Shown here in pieces: positions 1 through 10,015 of a DNA stretch of 64,000 nucleotides. A program made the translations under genes and the position numbers. The stretch's first letter is position 1, and every line of letters starts with the position of its first letter. Origin of the DNA: Hsuehochloa calcarea (lineage: Eukaryota; Streptophyta; Magnoliopsida; Poales; Poaceae); NCBI GenBank assembly GCA_036346395.1, contig CM070613.1, positions 18,780,818-18,844,817 on the forward strand. The letters are read 5' to 3'. Under the pieces are notes generated by a model that made no database searches, was not told the origin of the DNA, and saw only the letters and a list, made by a program, of their open reading frames with translations.

Positions 1-852
1 CCCCAAACTGAAGGGCAAGGAGGAGAAGGACTTCCGGATGCATCCTCAAGCTCGGGATGTGAAAGCCAAGAAGCCCAACTACCGGAAGTTCATCAACCGG
101 GGACGGAGGACGACGAGGATGATTCTCATGGCAAGAAGAAGGCCCAGGACTTCACCGGCATGTGCTTTATGGCCAGGGACAGCCACGACGTCGACTCCTC
201 CAACGACGACGATCCTTTCAGCGATCTCGACGAGGTATGCCCCTCACTTAATGAGATGAATCGTGCTTTGATTGCTACTGAACTAAACTTGACTAAGCAA
301 GCTAAAATGATTAAGAGATATGATATCATGATTGGCAATTTGAACCTAGAAGTGGTCAGGCTCAAATCCATTAATCCTACCGATGATTGCGATTCTTGCT
401 CTAGCTTGCATAATGAATTGTCCAATCTGAAATCTGTTCATTCCTCTATTACAAATCAACTTAAAGATGCTCTAGATGAACTAGAATCTCTTAAATCTAG
501 TCCTAATCATGTTTACTTGGATGTTGTTGCTCTAGATGTGACTCCAGTAGATGATATTCCTTTACCTTGTTTAAATTGTGCTTTGCTTGAATTATAATTG
601 GATAGTGCTACTAAGGAATTGATGAAATTCAATACTAGTCACACTTGCTCTCATTGTGAGGATAGTAAGATTAAAATGAAGGAAATGACTGAAATGGTTC
701 TTCATTCTAATACTGCTTCATGTGAAAATTATCATAAACTCACAATTGAGAATGATTCTCTAAACAAGATGCTTGAGGAGAAATCTAAAATTGAACAATC
801 CATATCCTTGACTACATCAAGAAAGTAGTTGATTCTAACTTTTGTGTTTTTT
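1..852 (+). pseudogene. Ty1/copia-like gag fragment, 5' part
   Basis: Remnant of a grass retrotransposon gag-type protein. Positions 160-597 and 598-828 are the same frame, separated by one in-frame TAA (595-597); the first 160 bases read in another frame, so at least one shift is present. The protein is acidic after a CFMAR motif and then becomes a long heptad-like helical stretch with CxxC pairs (CDSC, CSHC), typical of the gag/coiled-coil part of grass copia elements. It continues at 2676 after an inserted LTR. No protease, integrase or reverse transcriptase follows, so this is a truncated relic. The family call rests on overall resemblance, not on a catalytic motif. Confidence 0.55.
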
Positions 853-857
853 GTATT

Positions 858-2670
858 TGTTGGATCGAAAAGGCGACTAGAGGGGGGTGAATAGGAGCAC
901 GCTCACTTTTTCACAAATTATGAATTCAACACAATTTCACTCTAATAGCTATGAGGAAGCTATGAAGATCAATATACCAGTACAACGGAAGACTAGTATT
1001 GAATTCAATTTAATCCCCTAAGCAATATGACAAAAACATCAAAGATCAAAGCAATACAATGTACTGGCGGTCTGACCTCTGGCCTGGAACGGTCGGACCG
1101 ATTTCCTGGCGGTCGGACCGCTGTTATACCAACGGTCGGACCACTGCCAAATCGGTCGGACCGGTGATGATGGGCGGTCTGACCGGCAGGCTCCAGAACC
1201 GATCTGAAACAGTAAAAACAGCCCGATGACGAAGTTGCAATTAGGTCTAACTTTTGATTCTCAACTCCAAACTTCACGAAACTTTGCACACACCTTCTCT
1301 ATGCTATTGAGGACCTATTCCAATCGAATATAATGATAATTCTTGGATAGATCCTGAACAGTTATCAATTGAGTAACAGAGGGTCTAAAACTGGGCAAGA
1401 ACGAAAACTTGATCCTAATACTTGTTCGTGAGTGATTGATGATCAAGATGATCCTAGATAGGTTCACACGTATCACAGCAAGCTAATTCACGTGAAAGAA
1501 TCAATCAAAAACTCGTGGATCAAAGAAAGCCCTAAAATCACGAAATTAAAAGTAAGAACGAAAAGAGATTTATCTCAAGCAAACCTTGCGTAGATTAAAA
1601 TCGTGACTAATGCTGGATTACACCCACTCCATCAAGGAACAGTGGTCAATATAAAATCACAAAAATTACCTCAAACCATCAAGAGCCCTAGCCTCCACCT
1701 CAACTCCCCCTAAGCCAATTAGGGTTTTGAAACATCAAAAGAGGCGAGAGAGACGGTGCAGCCACCACCTCCTCCTATTTATAGTGGAGGCCTAGAACTC
1801 CTAGGGTTTGACTCTATTGGGCTCCCGTTAAGGCCCACTAATAAACGGGTCACACACGCACGCTTCGCAAAGCGCCGTCTTTAACCTTTTGACCTAAACC
1901 GCTTCACCATGCGCCATGGATTCGCCAATAGGTCACCCTTGCCCATCTTGTGTCACGCTTGAGTCCATTGACCTCACCCGGCATCGTTGATCGTTCTGGA
2001 CCTCAACTCTCCAAGTCTAGTCCCGATCCTCCTCGTCGTTGACCGTCGTTGACCACCAAGCAACCTGCACAACCATAAACAAGCAAACACGAATTCGGGA
2101 ACAAGTTGTTCACAACTTGACCCATGTTAGTCAAAACATGCATCATGCAACACATATGCCATGAAGCCCATGACTTTGACCTAACAAATCAACATCGCCA
2201 CGAAGTTGGCCGATGAAAGTCAAAATCGGTCCGACCGCTCACATTGAGCCGGTCGGACTGCCCTCTGGCCGGTCGGACCGCTCCCTGTGAGCCAATCGGA
2301 CCGCCACAAGGGACTTAGCCGAATTTCAAGCCACAAATTCAAACCTTCGAAACTTAAAACGAATAGAACTTTTGCTTGGGAACTCCAAAAATTATGAGAC
2401 CAAGTGCATTGGGATCCCCTCACTTGCCTACAACACTTATTTTTGGCCCAGCCTGTTCTGACCATTTGTAGTCACCGCCGGTCCGACCGCCGCACATGGC
2501 CGGTTCGACCGATTTGGGACCGGTCGGACCACCATGCTATGGCCGGTCGGACCGCCCCTGTCCAGAAAGCCTGAACTTTGTCGAAAATCCTGTGAAACGA
2601 CAAACCATAAATGTCATTGCCAATTGTCACATTATCCTAAGATCTGGAGCATATCCCCATGATATCCACA
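858..2670 (-). mobile_element. Solo LTR (family A, copy 1) with 5-bp target duplication
   Basis: A 1,813-bp insertion beginning TGTTGGATCG and ending GATATCCACA, so it has TG...CA ends. It is flanked by the perfect direct duplication GTATT (853-857 and 2671-2675). It contains no ORF of note. A second diverged copy at 20238-22094 has the same ends and internal landmarks. A TATA-like CTATAAATAGG on the minus strand (1774-1784) in both copies suggests minus-strand transcription. No primer-binding site adjoins either end, so I call it a solo LTR left by recombination. It carries two clusters of the palindrome GGTCGGACCG (about 1060-1200 and 2225-2560). Confidence 0.8.
1774..1784 (-). promoter_or_regulatory. 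TATA-like box of LTR family A
   Basis: The minus strand reads CTATAAATAGG followed by a purine/GC-mixed leader. The equivalent TATAAATAGG occurs on the minus strand of copy 2 at 21158-21167. Conservation between two otherwise diverged copies supports a core promoter that sets element orientation. Confidence 0.5.
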
Positions 2671-2675
2671 GTATT

Positions 2676-3115
2676 GAAGTTGGGCAAAATCTAGATGAGA
2701 TACAAGAGGCATTTAGGGTCAATTTTAAAGAGCAAAGTGAGTAGGATTAAGAAAGTCCCTTGTATGTCTTGTGAAGCTTTAAAGGTTGAGGTAGCTCTTC
2801 ATAAAGAAAGACATGCTAGGGCAATCAAGTTAAATAGGTGTGTCTCATGCAAGGACCTAGCCAAAGAAAATGAATACCTCAAAATGATTCTTGAGAGATT
2901 TTCTAGTGGGAAGAAGAACCTTAACATGATCCTCGTTCAATCTAAGGTGAGTGTGAAGAAGAGTGGCCTAGGATTTAATTCCCTAGAGTTTTCCAAGAAC
3001 CTCCCACCTAAGGCTGTGAGAACTGTTGAGAGTGGCAAGTTTGAGGTAGAACCCCCTGAGTCATCTAAGTTAGTTTTTAGATCTGCAGGTTTTGCCCAAA
3101 CCTTTACTTGGTGAA
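2676..3115 (+). pseudogene. Copia-like gag fragment, continuation after the solo LTR
   Basis: The frame at 2695-3114 carries on the helical, CxxC-containing gag-like protein (PCMSCEAL, RCVSCKDL) that was interrupted at 857. Removing the solo LTR and one GTATT copy rejoins the flanks without missing bases. The frame ends at a stop at 3112-3114, and nothing recognisable as pol follows, so the host element was itself incomplete. Confidence 0.5.
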
Positions 3116-3790
3116 TGTGATGTTTACTTGATGGATGTGATATTCATTTGATGGTTTGGTTTGGTTTAGTTTGATTAGTAAGTGAATGAGAGATTCACTG
3201 GTTGTTTCAAAGCAATAATTTACTCTTTTTATTTATTGTCTTTTAAATTACGCTTTACAATCTACTTATTGTATCTTTACAATCTACTTATTGTATTTAT
3301 TATCAATATTTGCTTTCTGCAAAGGAATCATATGGCTATTTCTTTTATCAAACATTACATGAATATTAATTGAATATTGTTCCCTATGACTTGATGAGTA
3401 CTTTATGTACTCATAGCTTTTACATTGTTGCTCAGCTGAAGAAAGAATGTCAGCTATCAAGAGTTCTACGATGATCAGTTCTTTAAAGACTTTGCGAACT
3501 AGGATACGCTCCTCACTTGATTACCCGTGGGCATTTCGAATGGCCATCACAAATTTCTTTTCCGCTGCAAGAGTTTTATTTGTTTCTTAAACCCCACGTA
3601 AATTAAATAAACGTTGATCATAAGGTCCAGTTATTATTATTTATTGTTGTTTTGCTACCTTTTTAGTTAATTTGTTAAATGGATGGTGTTTCATCGATGT
3701 TTCACTATGTGAGCTAGTTACTGACTATGAGACTAGTTTAAAATACGAAGCGAGTTTCGCATGTGCAAATTCGGGTCTCGACAGTTTCTT
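3116..3790 (+). repeat. Probable 3' end of a gypsy-type LTR
   Basis: AT-rich non-coding stretch. Its end (3708-3790: gag ctagttactga...atgagactagt, then GGGTCTCGACA) resembles the end of the longer LTR-like block at 38770-38854, which has the same tagttactga/atgagactagt words and a final GTCTAATACA. No duplication was identified. Homology is judged by eye only. Confidence 0.35.
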
Positions 3791-4217
3791 ATAGGTTGAT
3801 TTTTCTGATGGGAAGAGCTTCATCTGGTTTGGGGTTTTAGCGGATAGACTAATAATAAAGAAAAAAAATGCGAAGTAGTTTATGTAATTAGAAGTAGTTG
3901 GTTGTAATGGCTTGGAGGGAATTTATCTCGCTTTTATTAATGCTCACTTTTGAGTGCTAAGTAACTAACATTCATAAACTACCTAGGGTTGGAGTTCAGC
4001 GCGACGTTCATCTCCAAAAGGCCACTATCACCGGCTGTCCGGCTCACTCCGAAAGCATCACTCTTTCACTAGGCAGGTCACCACAAATGCTTAAGCACAT
4101 CCAACAAGATTTGGTAATAAAGTGAGGGTAACGCTAGTCTGCGGAGTTTCGCTTCTGAATTGGCTGACATGGGAAAATTCATATATATTTAGCTGAAAGT
4201 TAGAAATTGATATGCAA
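3791..4217. other. Intergenic, no gene seen
   Basis: No coding frame, terminal repeat or RNA gene could be recognised here. Confidence 0.5.
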
Positions 4218-4308
4218 AATTTGTGTAAAGCACTTTCCGAATCTAACGAATCTTTTTTCTCGAACATTGAAAAGATTCGTTAGATTCGGAAAGTGCTTTA
4301 CACAAATT
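4218..4308. repeat. Perfect 39-bp inverted repeat with 13-base loop
   Basis: Positions 4218-4256 are the exact reverse complement of 4270-4308, leaving a 13-base loop (4257-4269). No mismatch was found in either arm. It would form a long hairpin as DNA or as RNA from either strand. It is not part of a recognised terminal-repeat element. Confidence 0.85.
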
Positions 4309-4843
4309 CGGAGTTGTCCTCCGGTGTCACCAAGGGATCGAACCTGGAACACATCTAGCCTCCCTTGTCAAACCGATACCTGTCTTGAACTTCAAGATTG
4401 AAGATGCGAAGATATGATGAGGAATGAAGATATGAATTCAGTAAGCTTAGAGCGGCCTGCTTCCCTTGCAGAATTGAACTTAGAAACTAAAACTCGACAA
4501 AAACAATATTAGAGATTTGTCATTGCATAACAGACCGACGAGTGATAGGGAGATAACAATCTATGTTCACGTTAGTGGCTCATCGCTTTTCTAGGCACCT
4601 CATAAAAGAAACGGGCATCAGTTATATACTTGTGGCACATCGCCAAGATTTTAGATCATTCAGCTTTCAAATAACCAAACATTCCAATTAGATCATATCG
4701 GTCAGCCTGACGGGCGCAGGCCCATGTATGCCGAACCAAGTAAAATGCGGTGCTTCCAACAAACCGGAGATGACTCATGCCATCACCAACCGATCACCAT
4801 TAACCTTGAACGTTTGAAAGAATAGAGTTTTCATGGTACTATC
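4309..4843. other. Intergenic, no gene seen
   Basis: The minus strand carries a tRNA-like B-box word, GGTTCGATCC, at about 4333-4342, but no A box at a proper distance and no cloverleaf. Nothing else was recognised. Confidence 0.4.
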
Positions 4844-4973
4844 TGTTAGAGATAAGGTGTTAGAGATATGTTAGAGATAGAATCTATCTCTAACATATCA
4901 TTATCTCTATCTTGTACTCCTATATATATCGTCCTTTGGGCCTCTCTTTAATACACACAATCAATTCATAACA
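4844..4973 (+). repeat. 5' LTR of gene-capturing element
   Basis: Begins TGTTAGAGATAAGG and ends TTCATAACA. It contains a near-palindrome at 4869-4897 (TGTTAGAGATAGA, then its reverse complement). That structure is partly deleted in the 3' LTR, which explains the length difference. A TATATATAT tract at 4920-4928 may supply the TATA function. Confidence 0.85.
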
Positions 4974-4985
4974 TGGTATCAGAGC
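4974..4985 (+). other. tRNA-iMet primer-binding site
   Basis: TGGTATCAGAGC lies immediately after the 5' LTR. It is complementary to the 3' end of plant initiator-Met tRNA, the usual primer of plant LTR retroelements. Confidence 0.9.
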
Positions 4986-5164
4986 GGGTTGCGAAACCCT
5001 AGCTACCGCCTACTCACCTTCCGCCGCCGCTGCCCCCGGGAGGAGCAATCTCCACTCCCGGGGGTGGCCCTCCTTTGGCTGCTTGTCGCCGCCTTCATCC
5101 TCTCCAATCGCTCCGCCGACGCCGCCTCCCGCCGCAGCAGGTCCCCAGCGCCATGCTCCCATGC

Positions 5165-5400
5165 TGCCTCCTTGCCGCCGCTGATGTTGTTGCCGCCCGG
5201 GGTGGCGATGTCCATGTGGCACTGCTCGAACGCGATCGAGTTCGAGAACAAATGACTTGGTGCCGCCATGGATGAGGATGTGCGGGATCTGAAGCACGCC
5301 GTTCTCGAACTTGATGTCCCGAAAACGGTCCGTGTTGCGCCACGGCACCGGATGTCGGCCGGAGTTCGGACACGCGAAGGCCTACCTGAAGCCGCCGCCG
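5165..5400 (-). pseudogene. Captured DUF247 (UPF0481) gene fragment
   Basis: On the minus strand, reading from 5400 downwards, the segment gives a piece matching my memory of the central part of plant DUF247 proteins: WRNTDRFRDIKFENGVLQIP, then IPHILIHGGTKS, and after a frame change IAFEQCHMDIATPGGNNI. These correspond to the family's 'DIKFxNGVLxIPxLxIxDxTxSLFxNLIAFEQCH' region. Only about 75 codons are present and the frame shifts near 5245, so no functional protein can be made. It lies antisense to the retroelement. The function of DUF247 proteins in general is not firmly known. Confidence 0.7.
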
Positions 5401-5569
5401 ACCACTTCTTGAGCTACGCGAAGGCGGCGGCGGGGGGCGGGCCGCAGTTCGCGAGGAGGTCGCGCGAACACGCCGAGGCGGTGGAGCATCGGCCGATGGG
5501 GTCGAACGCCGCCACGGATGCACCCTCGGCCGATGCCGCACCGCTAAGCCCCACCCTCGCCGCCGCCAT

Positions 5570-5797
5570 GGGCAAGAAGCGGGCTTCGGCTCCAGGCCCT
5601 CGCGTCGTTAAGTCCTCCGCCACCGCTAAAGGCTGGCGGCGGCGCCCCTCCCCGAACCCTAACACGGAATAGCTGGCCAGCGCCGAGGGCGCGGAGGAGC
5701 AGCGTTCCAGGAGGAGAGCGAGGAGGAGGTGGGGAGGAGGAGTACGGAGGAGGAGGACGAGCGCGAGAGCGAACCCGCCTTGATCCAGGCGCTGCTG
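5570..5797 (+). other. GC-rich captured sequence of unknown origin
   Basis: From 5570 the plus strand reads like a gene start (MGKKRASAPGP...), stops at 5670, and continues in another frame as an acidic stretch (TEEEDERESEPALIQALLES). Composition suggests host coding DNA, but I do not recognise the donor gene. It joins the kinase fragment at about 5798. Confidence 0.35.
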
Positions 5798-5905
5798 GAG
5801 TCCTCGAAGGCCGCCGCATCGTCTCCGAGCCCTTCCTCGCCGACGTCGCGCGCCAGGTGCTCTCCGGCATCGCCTACCTCCACCGATGCCACATCGTCCA
5901 CAATC
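5798..5905 (+). pseudogene. Captured MAP kinase kinase fragment
   Basis: The frame starting at 5800 reads VLEGRRIVSEPFLADVARQV followed by LSGIAYLHRCHIVH. This is kinase subdomains V-VI of a group C/D plant MAPKK (the MKK4/MKK5-type 'SLEGRRI.xEPFLADVARQVLSGIAYLHRRHIVHRD' region). Only about 36 codons are present. Homology ends at the histidine before the expected RD of the HRD motif, so neither the catalytic loop nor the activation segment is included. It is sense to the retroelement, so a read-through transcript would contain it. Identification is from family knowledge, and the exact donor locus is unknown. Confidence 0.75.
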
Positions 5906-6791
5906 CGACGTCCTCTCTCCTTTCGACCACCGCCGCCTCGGGTCTCTTTTTCCGAGCGTCGCCGCCTCTCCGTGTCCCGAGCCGGCGAGCTTCGACTCCT
6001 CTTCTCCCTCCCCCAGCTCCTCCTCCGGGTCGCCGAAGCGGAGGAAGCGAGGTGAGGCCGCGGCAGCAGGGAGGGACGGCATCGGGAGGAGGAGGGGTAA
6101 GTAGCGGAGGCGCGTAGGATTGGGCGGCCAGAATCGCAAGGGGGACGCTGACTAAAAGTTGTGGACGAACTCCCTTCAGATCTGTGACGAGCAACAATTA
6201 ATGGCTCCAATAATTCCCTATAATGTTACTTGGGGTTGAGATTACGAGAAGGAATCGAACAATCAAGTTGTTCGCATAATTCTGTCTTGAGGATGTTACA
6301 TTCCGTAAGTCAAGAAGGCCACCATCAACTTTGACAATTCCCGTCCTGGCGACAAATCCGAGCAACTCTCCGTACTAGAAGAAAATATCAAGAAACTCAT
6401 CGGAGCAAATCGAGCAATCCGGTTTCCCTGGCTCTCCGGCTTCGGTTTCCTGCAATGGCTTCTTCAGCTCCATTTTGGTTTCTACTTTGATTTCTCCAAC
6501 TCCGGCTTCTCGCAGCTTCTTTCGCTGTTAAAGCTATCTACTGCTAGTATTTACTACTAGTTATCCTTAGGTTTTTTCCTGCTTTGTGTCGTTGCTTCCA
6601 TTGCGTCCATCCAAGTCCGTAGTACTCAATTTTTTAGTTCGTCTTTGCCATGCGAGTCCACAAATTTATTGTCAGTCATAGAAGCATAGGATTTGCCTTA
6701 TACATGGCAGCAGCCGCCGCTCTCGCTGCTATTTCTTCGAGCCGCTGCAGATCCGCCGCTCCAAGCGTTCAAGGCCGCCGCGCTTCTTCCA

Positions 6792-6935
6792 CACTGCGCC
6801 TCTGTTGCGCTTCTTGTGCATTGCGCCGCTCTTCTTCTGCACTGCGCCTCTGTTGCGCTTCTTGTGCATTGCATTGCGCTTCTTTTGCACTGTGTATTCG
6901 TTGCACTTCTTATGCACTGCGTCGCCGCCATCTTG
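6792..6935 (+). repeat. 48-bp tandem repeat, three copies
   Basis: Units start at 6792, 6840 and 6888 (CACTGCGCCTCTGTTGCG in the first two, more diverged in the third). In one plus frame they encode cysteine/leucine-rich peptides (LRLCCASCAL). The array lies inside the gene-capturing element, between the captured GC-rich part and the 3' LTR. Confidence 0.8.
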
Positions 6936-7224
6936 GGTTACGATCTGCGCCGTCATGCTTCCACCTATTTTTGATTTGACAGCTCTCTCTATATTTGTTG
7001 GTTTCATCATCTTCTCCGTCGTGTTGCCGCGGTCGACTTCGCTCCTGCACCTTGTGCCTTATGAACTGTCGCATGACACCGGATGGGAGAAGATCTTTTG
7101 ATACTCGACATATTTTCCAAGAGCTGCATACTACGACGACATTATCAAGACTCGGACTTTGAATTCTCCATATTTTAGTATCAACCCTTTCCAAATGCAA
7201 TGCTATTGCATACGCCTTGCATTT

Positions 7225-7232
7225 GAGGAAGG
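7225..7232 (+). other. Polypurine tract
   Basis: GAGGAAGG directly abuts the 3' LTR of the gene-capturing element. This is the expected plus-strand primer site. Confidence 0.7.
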
Positions 7233-7340
7233 TGTTAGAGATAAAGTGTTCTATCTCTAACATATCCTTATCTCTATCTTATACTCCTATATATATCGCC
7301 CTTTGGGCCTCTCTTTAATACACACAATCAATTCATAACA
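7233..7340 (+). repeat. 3' LTR of gene-capturing element
   Basis: Begins TGTTAGAGATAAAG and ends TTCATAACA, matching the 5' LTR apart from the missing palindromic segment and a few substitutions. High similarity suggests a fairly recent insertion. It lies only about 400 bp beyond the stop codon of the receptor-kinase gene. Confidence 0.85.
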
Positions 7341-7749
7341 CCATCAACCAAAAAAATAAGAAACTAAAAGAAAGACCCGCAAAAGCAAAAATGTAGACGA
7401 GCGATAGCTCGATGCTGTTTAATATTACTTAAGCTACTACCACTACAGCTAAAATTTTGATGCTGACACAGTTGATCCATCTTACAACAGCAGGGCATAC
7501 CAGCCCTAGAGATACACAAGAAGGCAAGGATGCACAGAATGTTTGACATCGCAAATTGATACAGATCTTACAAACAAAATGGCATATCTTGGAGCTTACC
7601 TACGATTTTTCACCAAGGCCTGTATGCCGAAAAGATACAGAGCAGGGTTGCATTTAGATCGACCTGATCATTCAGAAGTTTTACAGCAACTCCTGGAATA
7701 TTTGGCATTTGAATAGCACCGAATAGCACCACCCATCATAAAAACGCGT
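7341..7749 (-). other. 3' flank / probable 3' UTR of the receptor-kinase gene
   Basis: No independent coding frame. The segment directly follows the stop codon of the minus-strand receptor kinase and is AT-rich, as expected for a plant 3' UTR and termination region. The retroelement's 3' LTR begins right after it. Confidence 0.5.
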
Positions 7750-10015
7750 CTAGTTTGCTACAATAAGCTCATCCAGCTTTTGGGCATCAGCATTCAGTGG
7801 CTGCATCGTCAATTCATCATCAGCAGCGCTAAAATGGTATTTCTCTCCAACAGCTCTCAGAAGCTGGTAAACTTCAAACATTGTAGGTCTTTCCTTTGGA
7901 GCAGAAAGCACGCAGGAGCACGCAACCTTCATGAATTGAAGCAGCTCAGCATCATTGCCCTTTCCAATCAAGGACTTATCAACTGCATCCTGAAGTATAG
8001 AATTGTTTGATAGGTATGTTATCCAATCCACCAAACTCCCTTTGAAGTTTTCTGGGGCATTTGACACATGCGTGGGCTCTTCACCGGTGACTAGTTCAAG
8101 CAAGATAACTCCAAAGCTATAAACGTCTCCTTTTGGAGTGGCCACAAGGGTACGTGTATACTCAGGAGCTACATACCCCAAGTCACCAAACTCACCGTTG
8201 ACAAATGTGCTCAGGTGGGTGTCAATGGGATTCATAAGCCTTGCCAAACCAAAATCAGAAATCTTAGGTTCATACTCATCATCCAGTAATATGCACTTAG
8301 AACTAATGTTCCGATGAAGAATGCGGGGGTTGCAACTGTGATGAAGCCATGCCAACCCCTTAGCAGCCCCAATGGCGATTTTTAGCCTCACTGGCCATTC
8401 CAGTGCCGTTCTCTCACTAGTCTGTTGGTGTAGCTGATCATAGAGGGAACCCATGGGCATGTACTTGTATACCAAGAGTCTCTCGTTCTTAGCAATGCAG
8501 TAGCCTAAAAGAGGAACTAAGTTGTGTTGCCTTACACTACCCAACGTTGACATCTCAGACGTGAATTGGCTCTCTGAATGCTGAGTATCCTGCAACCTCT
8601 TGATAGCAAGGAATGAACCATCTGGAAGTGTAGCTTTGTACATAGTTCCTGATCGACCATATCCAATAATATTTTCCTTAGTAAAATCACCTGTTGCCTT
8701 CATGAGATCATTTAAATTCATCTTTAAAACCGATTTCTCAAACATTGATACCTACATGACAAAAATAAATGTGACAATGCAGCAAATCAACCCGTTTCTC
8801 TAAATGCCTAAGGTAGTAAGGTGATAAATGATTTTTTTTCCTCTTTCTCATGCTTAAAACAAATGCGTGAGAGCTCTCCTATAAAATACAACATGGCTTT
8901 TTTTTTCTAAGGGGCAAAAGATATGACTGGATAAGAAAATGAGGATCCTGCTTTGGTAGCATGCAAGTATGTTAATCTGGGTAGCCAATATCTACAATTC
9001 TTGAACAGCAAGACCAGCGTGGTGAACTCTTGAACTCCCAGACCAAAACTTGTAATTGGGTAAAAGAGCCACCCAAGAGCAAGGGCTTCAGATTACATCA
9101 ATTAGGAAAAGACGAAAGCTACCATTTGAATAAATACATATACATATAAAATACAAACTAAAAGAATATCTCAAAATTCTGGAATGAAATACATACCTTC
9201 ACACCTTTTGCTCCCTTAATAGTCTTTGCCCACTTGTTTTCTTCCACGTCCTTTTCCTTCTTCTTAGCAGGCATTTTCCGCAAGAAAATGAATAAAATAA
9301 CACCGACAATTAATAAAGTGACAACTGCACCAGCAACAGCAGAACCAACAATTACCCCAGTCCGACTGCTTGAAGTGGCAGTGCAATCACTGCTCAGAGG
9401 TTTCCCGCAGAGGTCTTGATTTGCAAAATGGGATGGTGGAAATTTGCTCAGGGATAAAGGAATCTGCCCCGACAGTTGATTGTTGGCAACGTTAAACAGG
9501 GTTAGCCGAGAAAGACCACCGAGCTGCCCTGGGATTGTTCCAGTAAATTTGTTATTTTGCAAATTTAGAGTATTGAGATAAGAACAGTTAGCTAGTGCTT
9601 CTGGAATCTCTCCTGAGAAGCTATTATAAGATAGATCAAGATTTGTAATGTACGGTAGTCGTTTCGAGATATCAGCTGGGATTGGCCCGGAAAGGCTGTT
9701 GCTTGAGAGATCAAGCGAGGTCATGCTACTACAATTCTCAAGTCCATCAGGGAATTGGCCCTTAAGGCCCATGCTGCCAAGATGAAGAGAAAGAACCTTG
9801 TTTTCATTAGGATGCCAGCACTCCACACCGTTGAAACTGCATATAGATCCCTCGGTAGTGTTACTGAATACCCAGTCCAACTTATTGGTTGGATCAACTG
9901 AATCCTTCAACCTCTTCAGACACTGGATGTCACTAACTGTGCCATAGCATGGCTGACAGAGCATAAAGCATAAGAGAATTTGGACAATAGTAGCATAGAA
10001 ACACCTAACAGCCAT
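7750..10015 (-). CDS. BIR1-like LRR receptor kinase (probably inactive kinase)
   Basis: Two coding exons, 9197-10015 and 7750-8751, joined by a phase-0 GT-AG intron (8752-9196), give 606 residues, the usual size for the BIR family. Order: signal peptide (about 1-25), LRRNT-type region with WVFSN and CSFNGVECW, about five LRRs, a serine-rich linker, one membrane span (about 220-245), a basic juxtamembrane stretch, then a kinase domain. Visible kinase residues are the glycine loop GYGRSG (303-308), AIK lysine 324, glutamate 339, DFG (439-441) and APEYTR. The catalytic HRD is HRN (N421), so phosphotransfer should be weak or absent; 'HRNISS' is typical of Arabidopsis BIR1 (At5g48380). BIR proteins bind BAK1/SERK co-receptors at the plasma membrane and restrain immunity and cell death. 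The start at 10015 is chosen because it opens the signal peptide. Confidence 0.92.

Larger units (their letters stand above)
4844..7340 (+). mobile_element. Short-LTR retrotransposon carrying captured gene pieces
   Basis: A 2,497-bp non-autonomous LTR element. LTRs are 130 bp (4844-4973) and 108 bp (7233-7340), both TG...CA, and nearly identical apart from a deletion of about 22 bp in the right copy. The primer-binding site directly follows the left LTR, and a purine run (7225-7232, GAGGAAGG) directly precedes the right one. Flanking pentamers are CTATC (4839-4843) and CCATC (7341-7345), a one-mismatch target duplication. No gag or pol is present. The 2.26-kb interior is unusually GC-rich from 5000 to 6130 and contains fragments of at least two unrelated host genes. 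LTR size fits TRIM/SMART-like elements, and the capture resembles maize Bs1 in principle. Confidence 0.85.

Noticed and set aside
4329..4345. tRNA-like B box on the minus strand (possible tRNA gene or SINE)
   Set aside because: No A box at the right distance, no cloverleaf and no SINE-like tail; a single 10-base match is too weak.
5268..6210. Many long frames on both strands in the capture element
   Set aside because: GC-rich composition; only the MAPKK and DUF247 stretches match known families.
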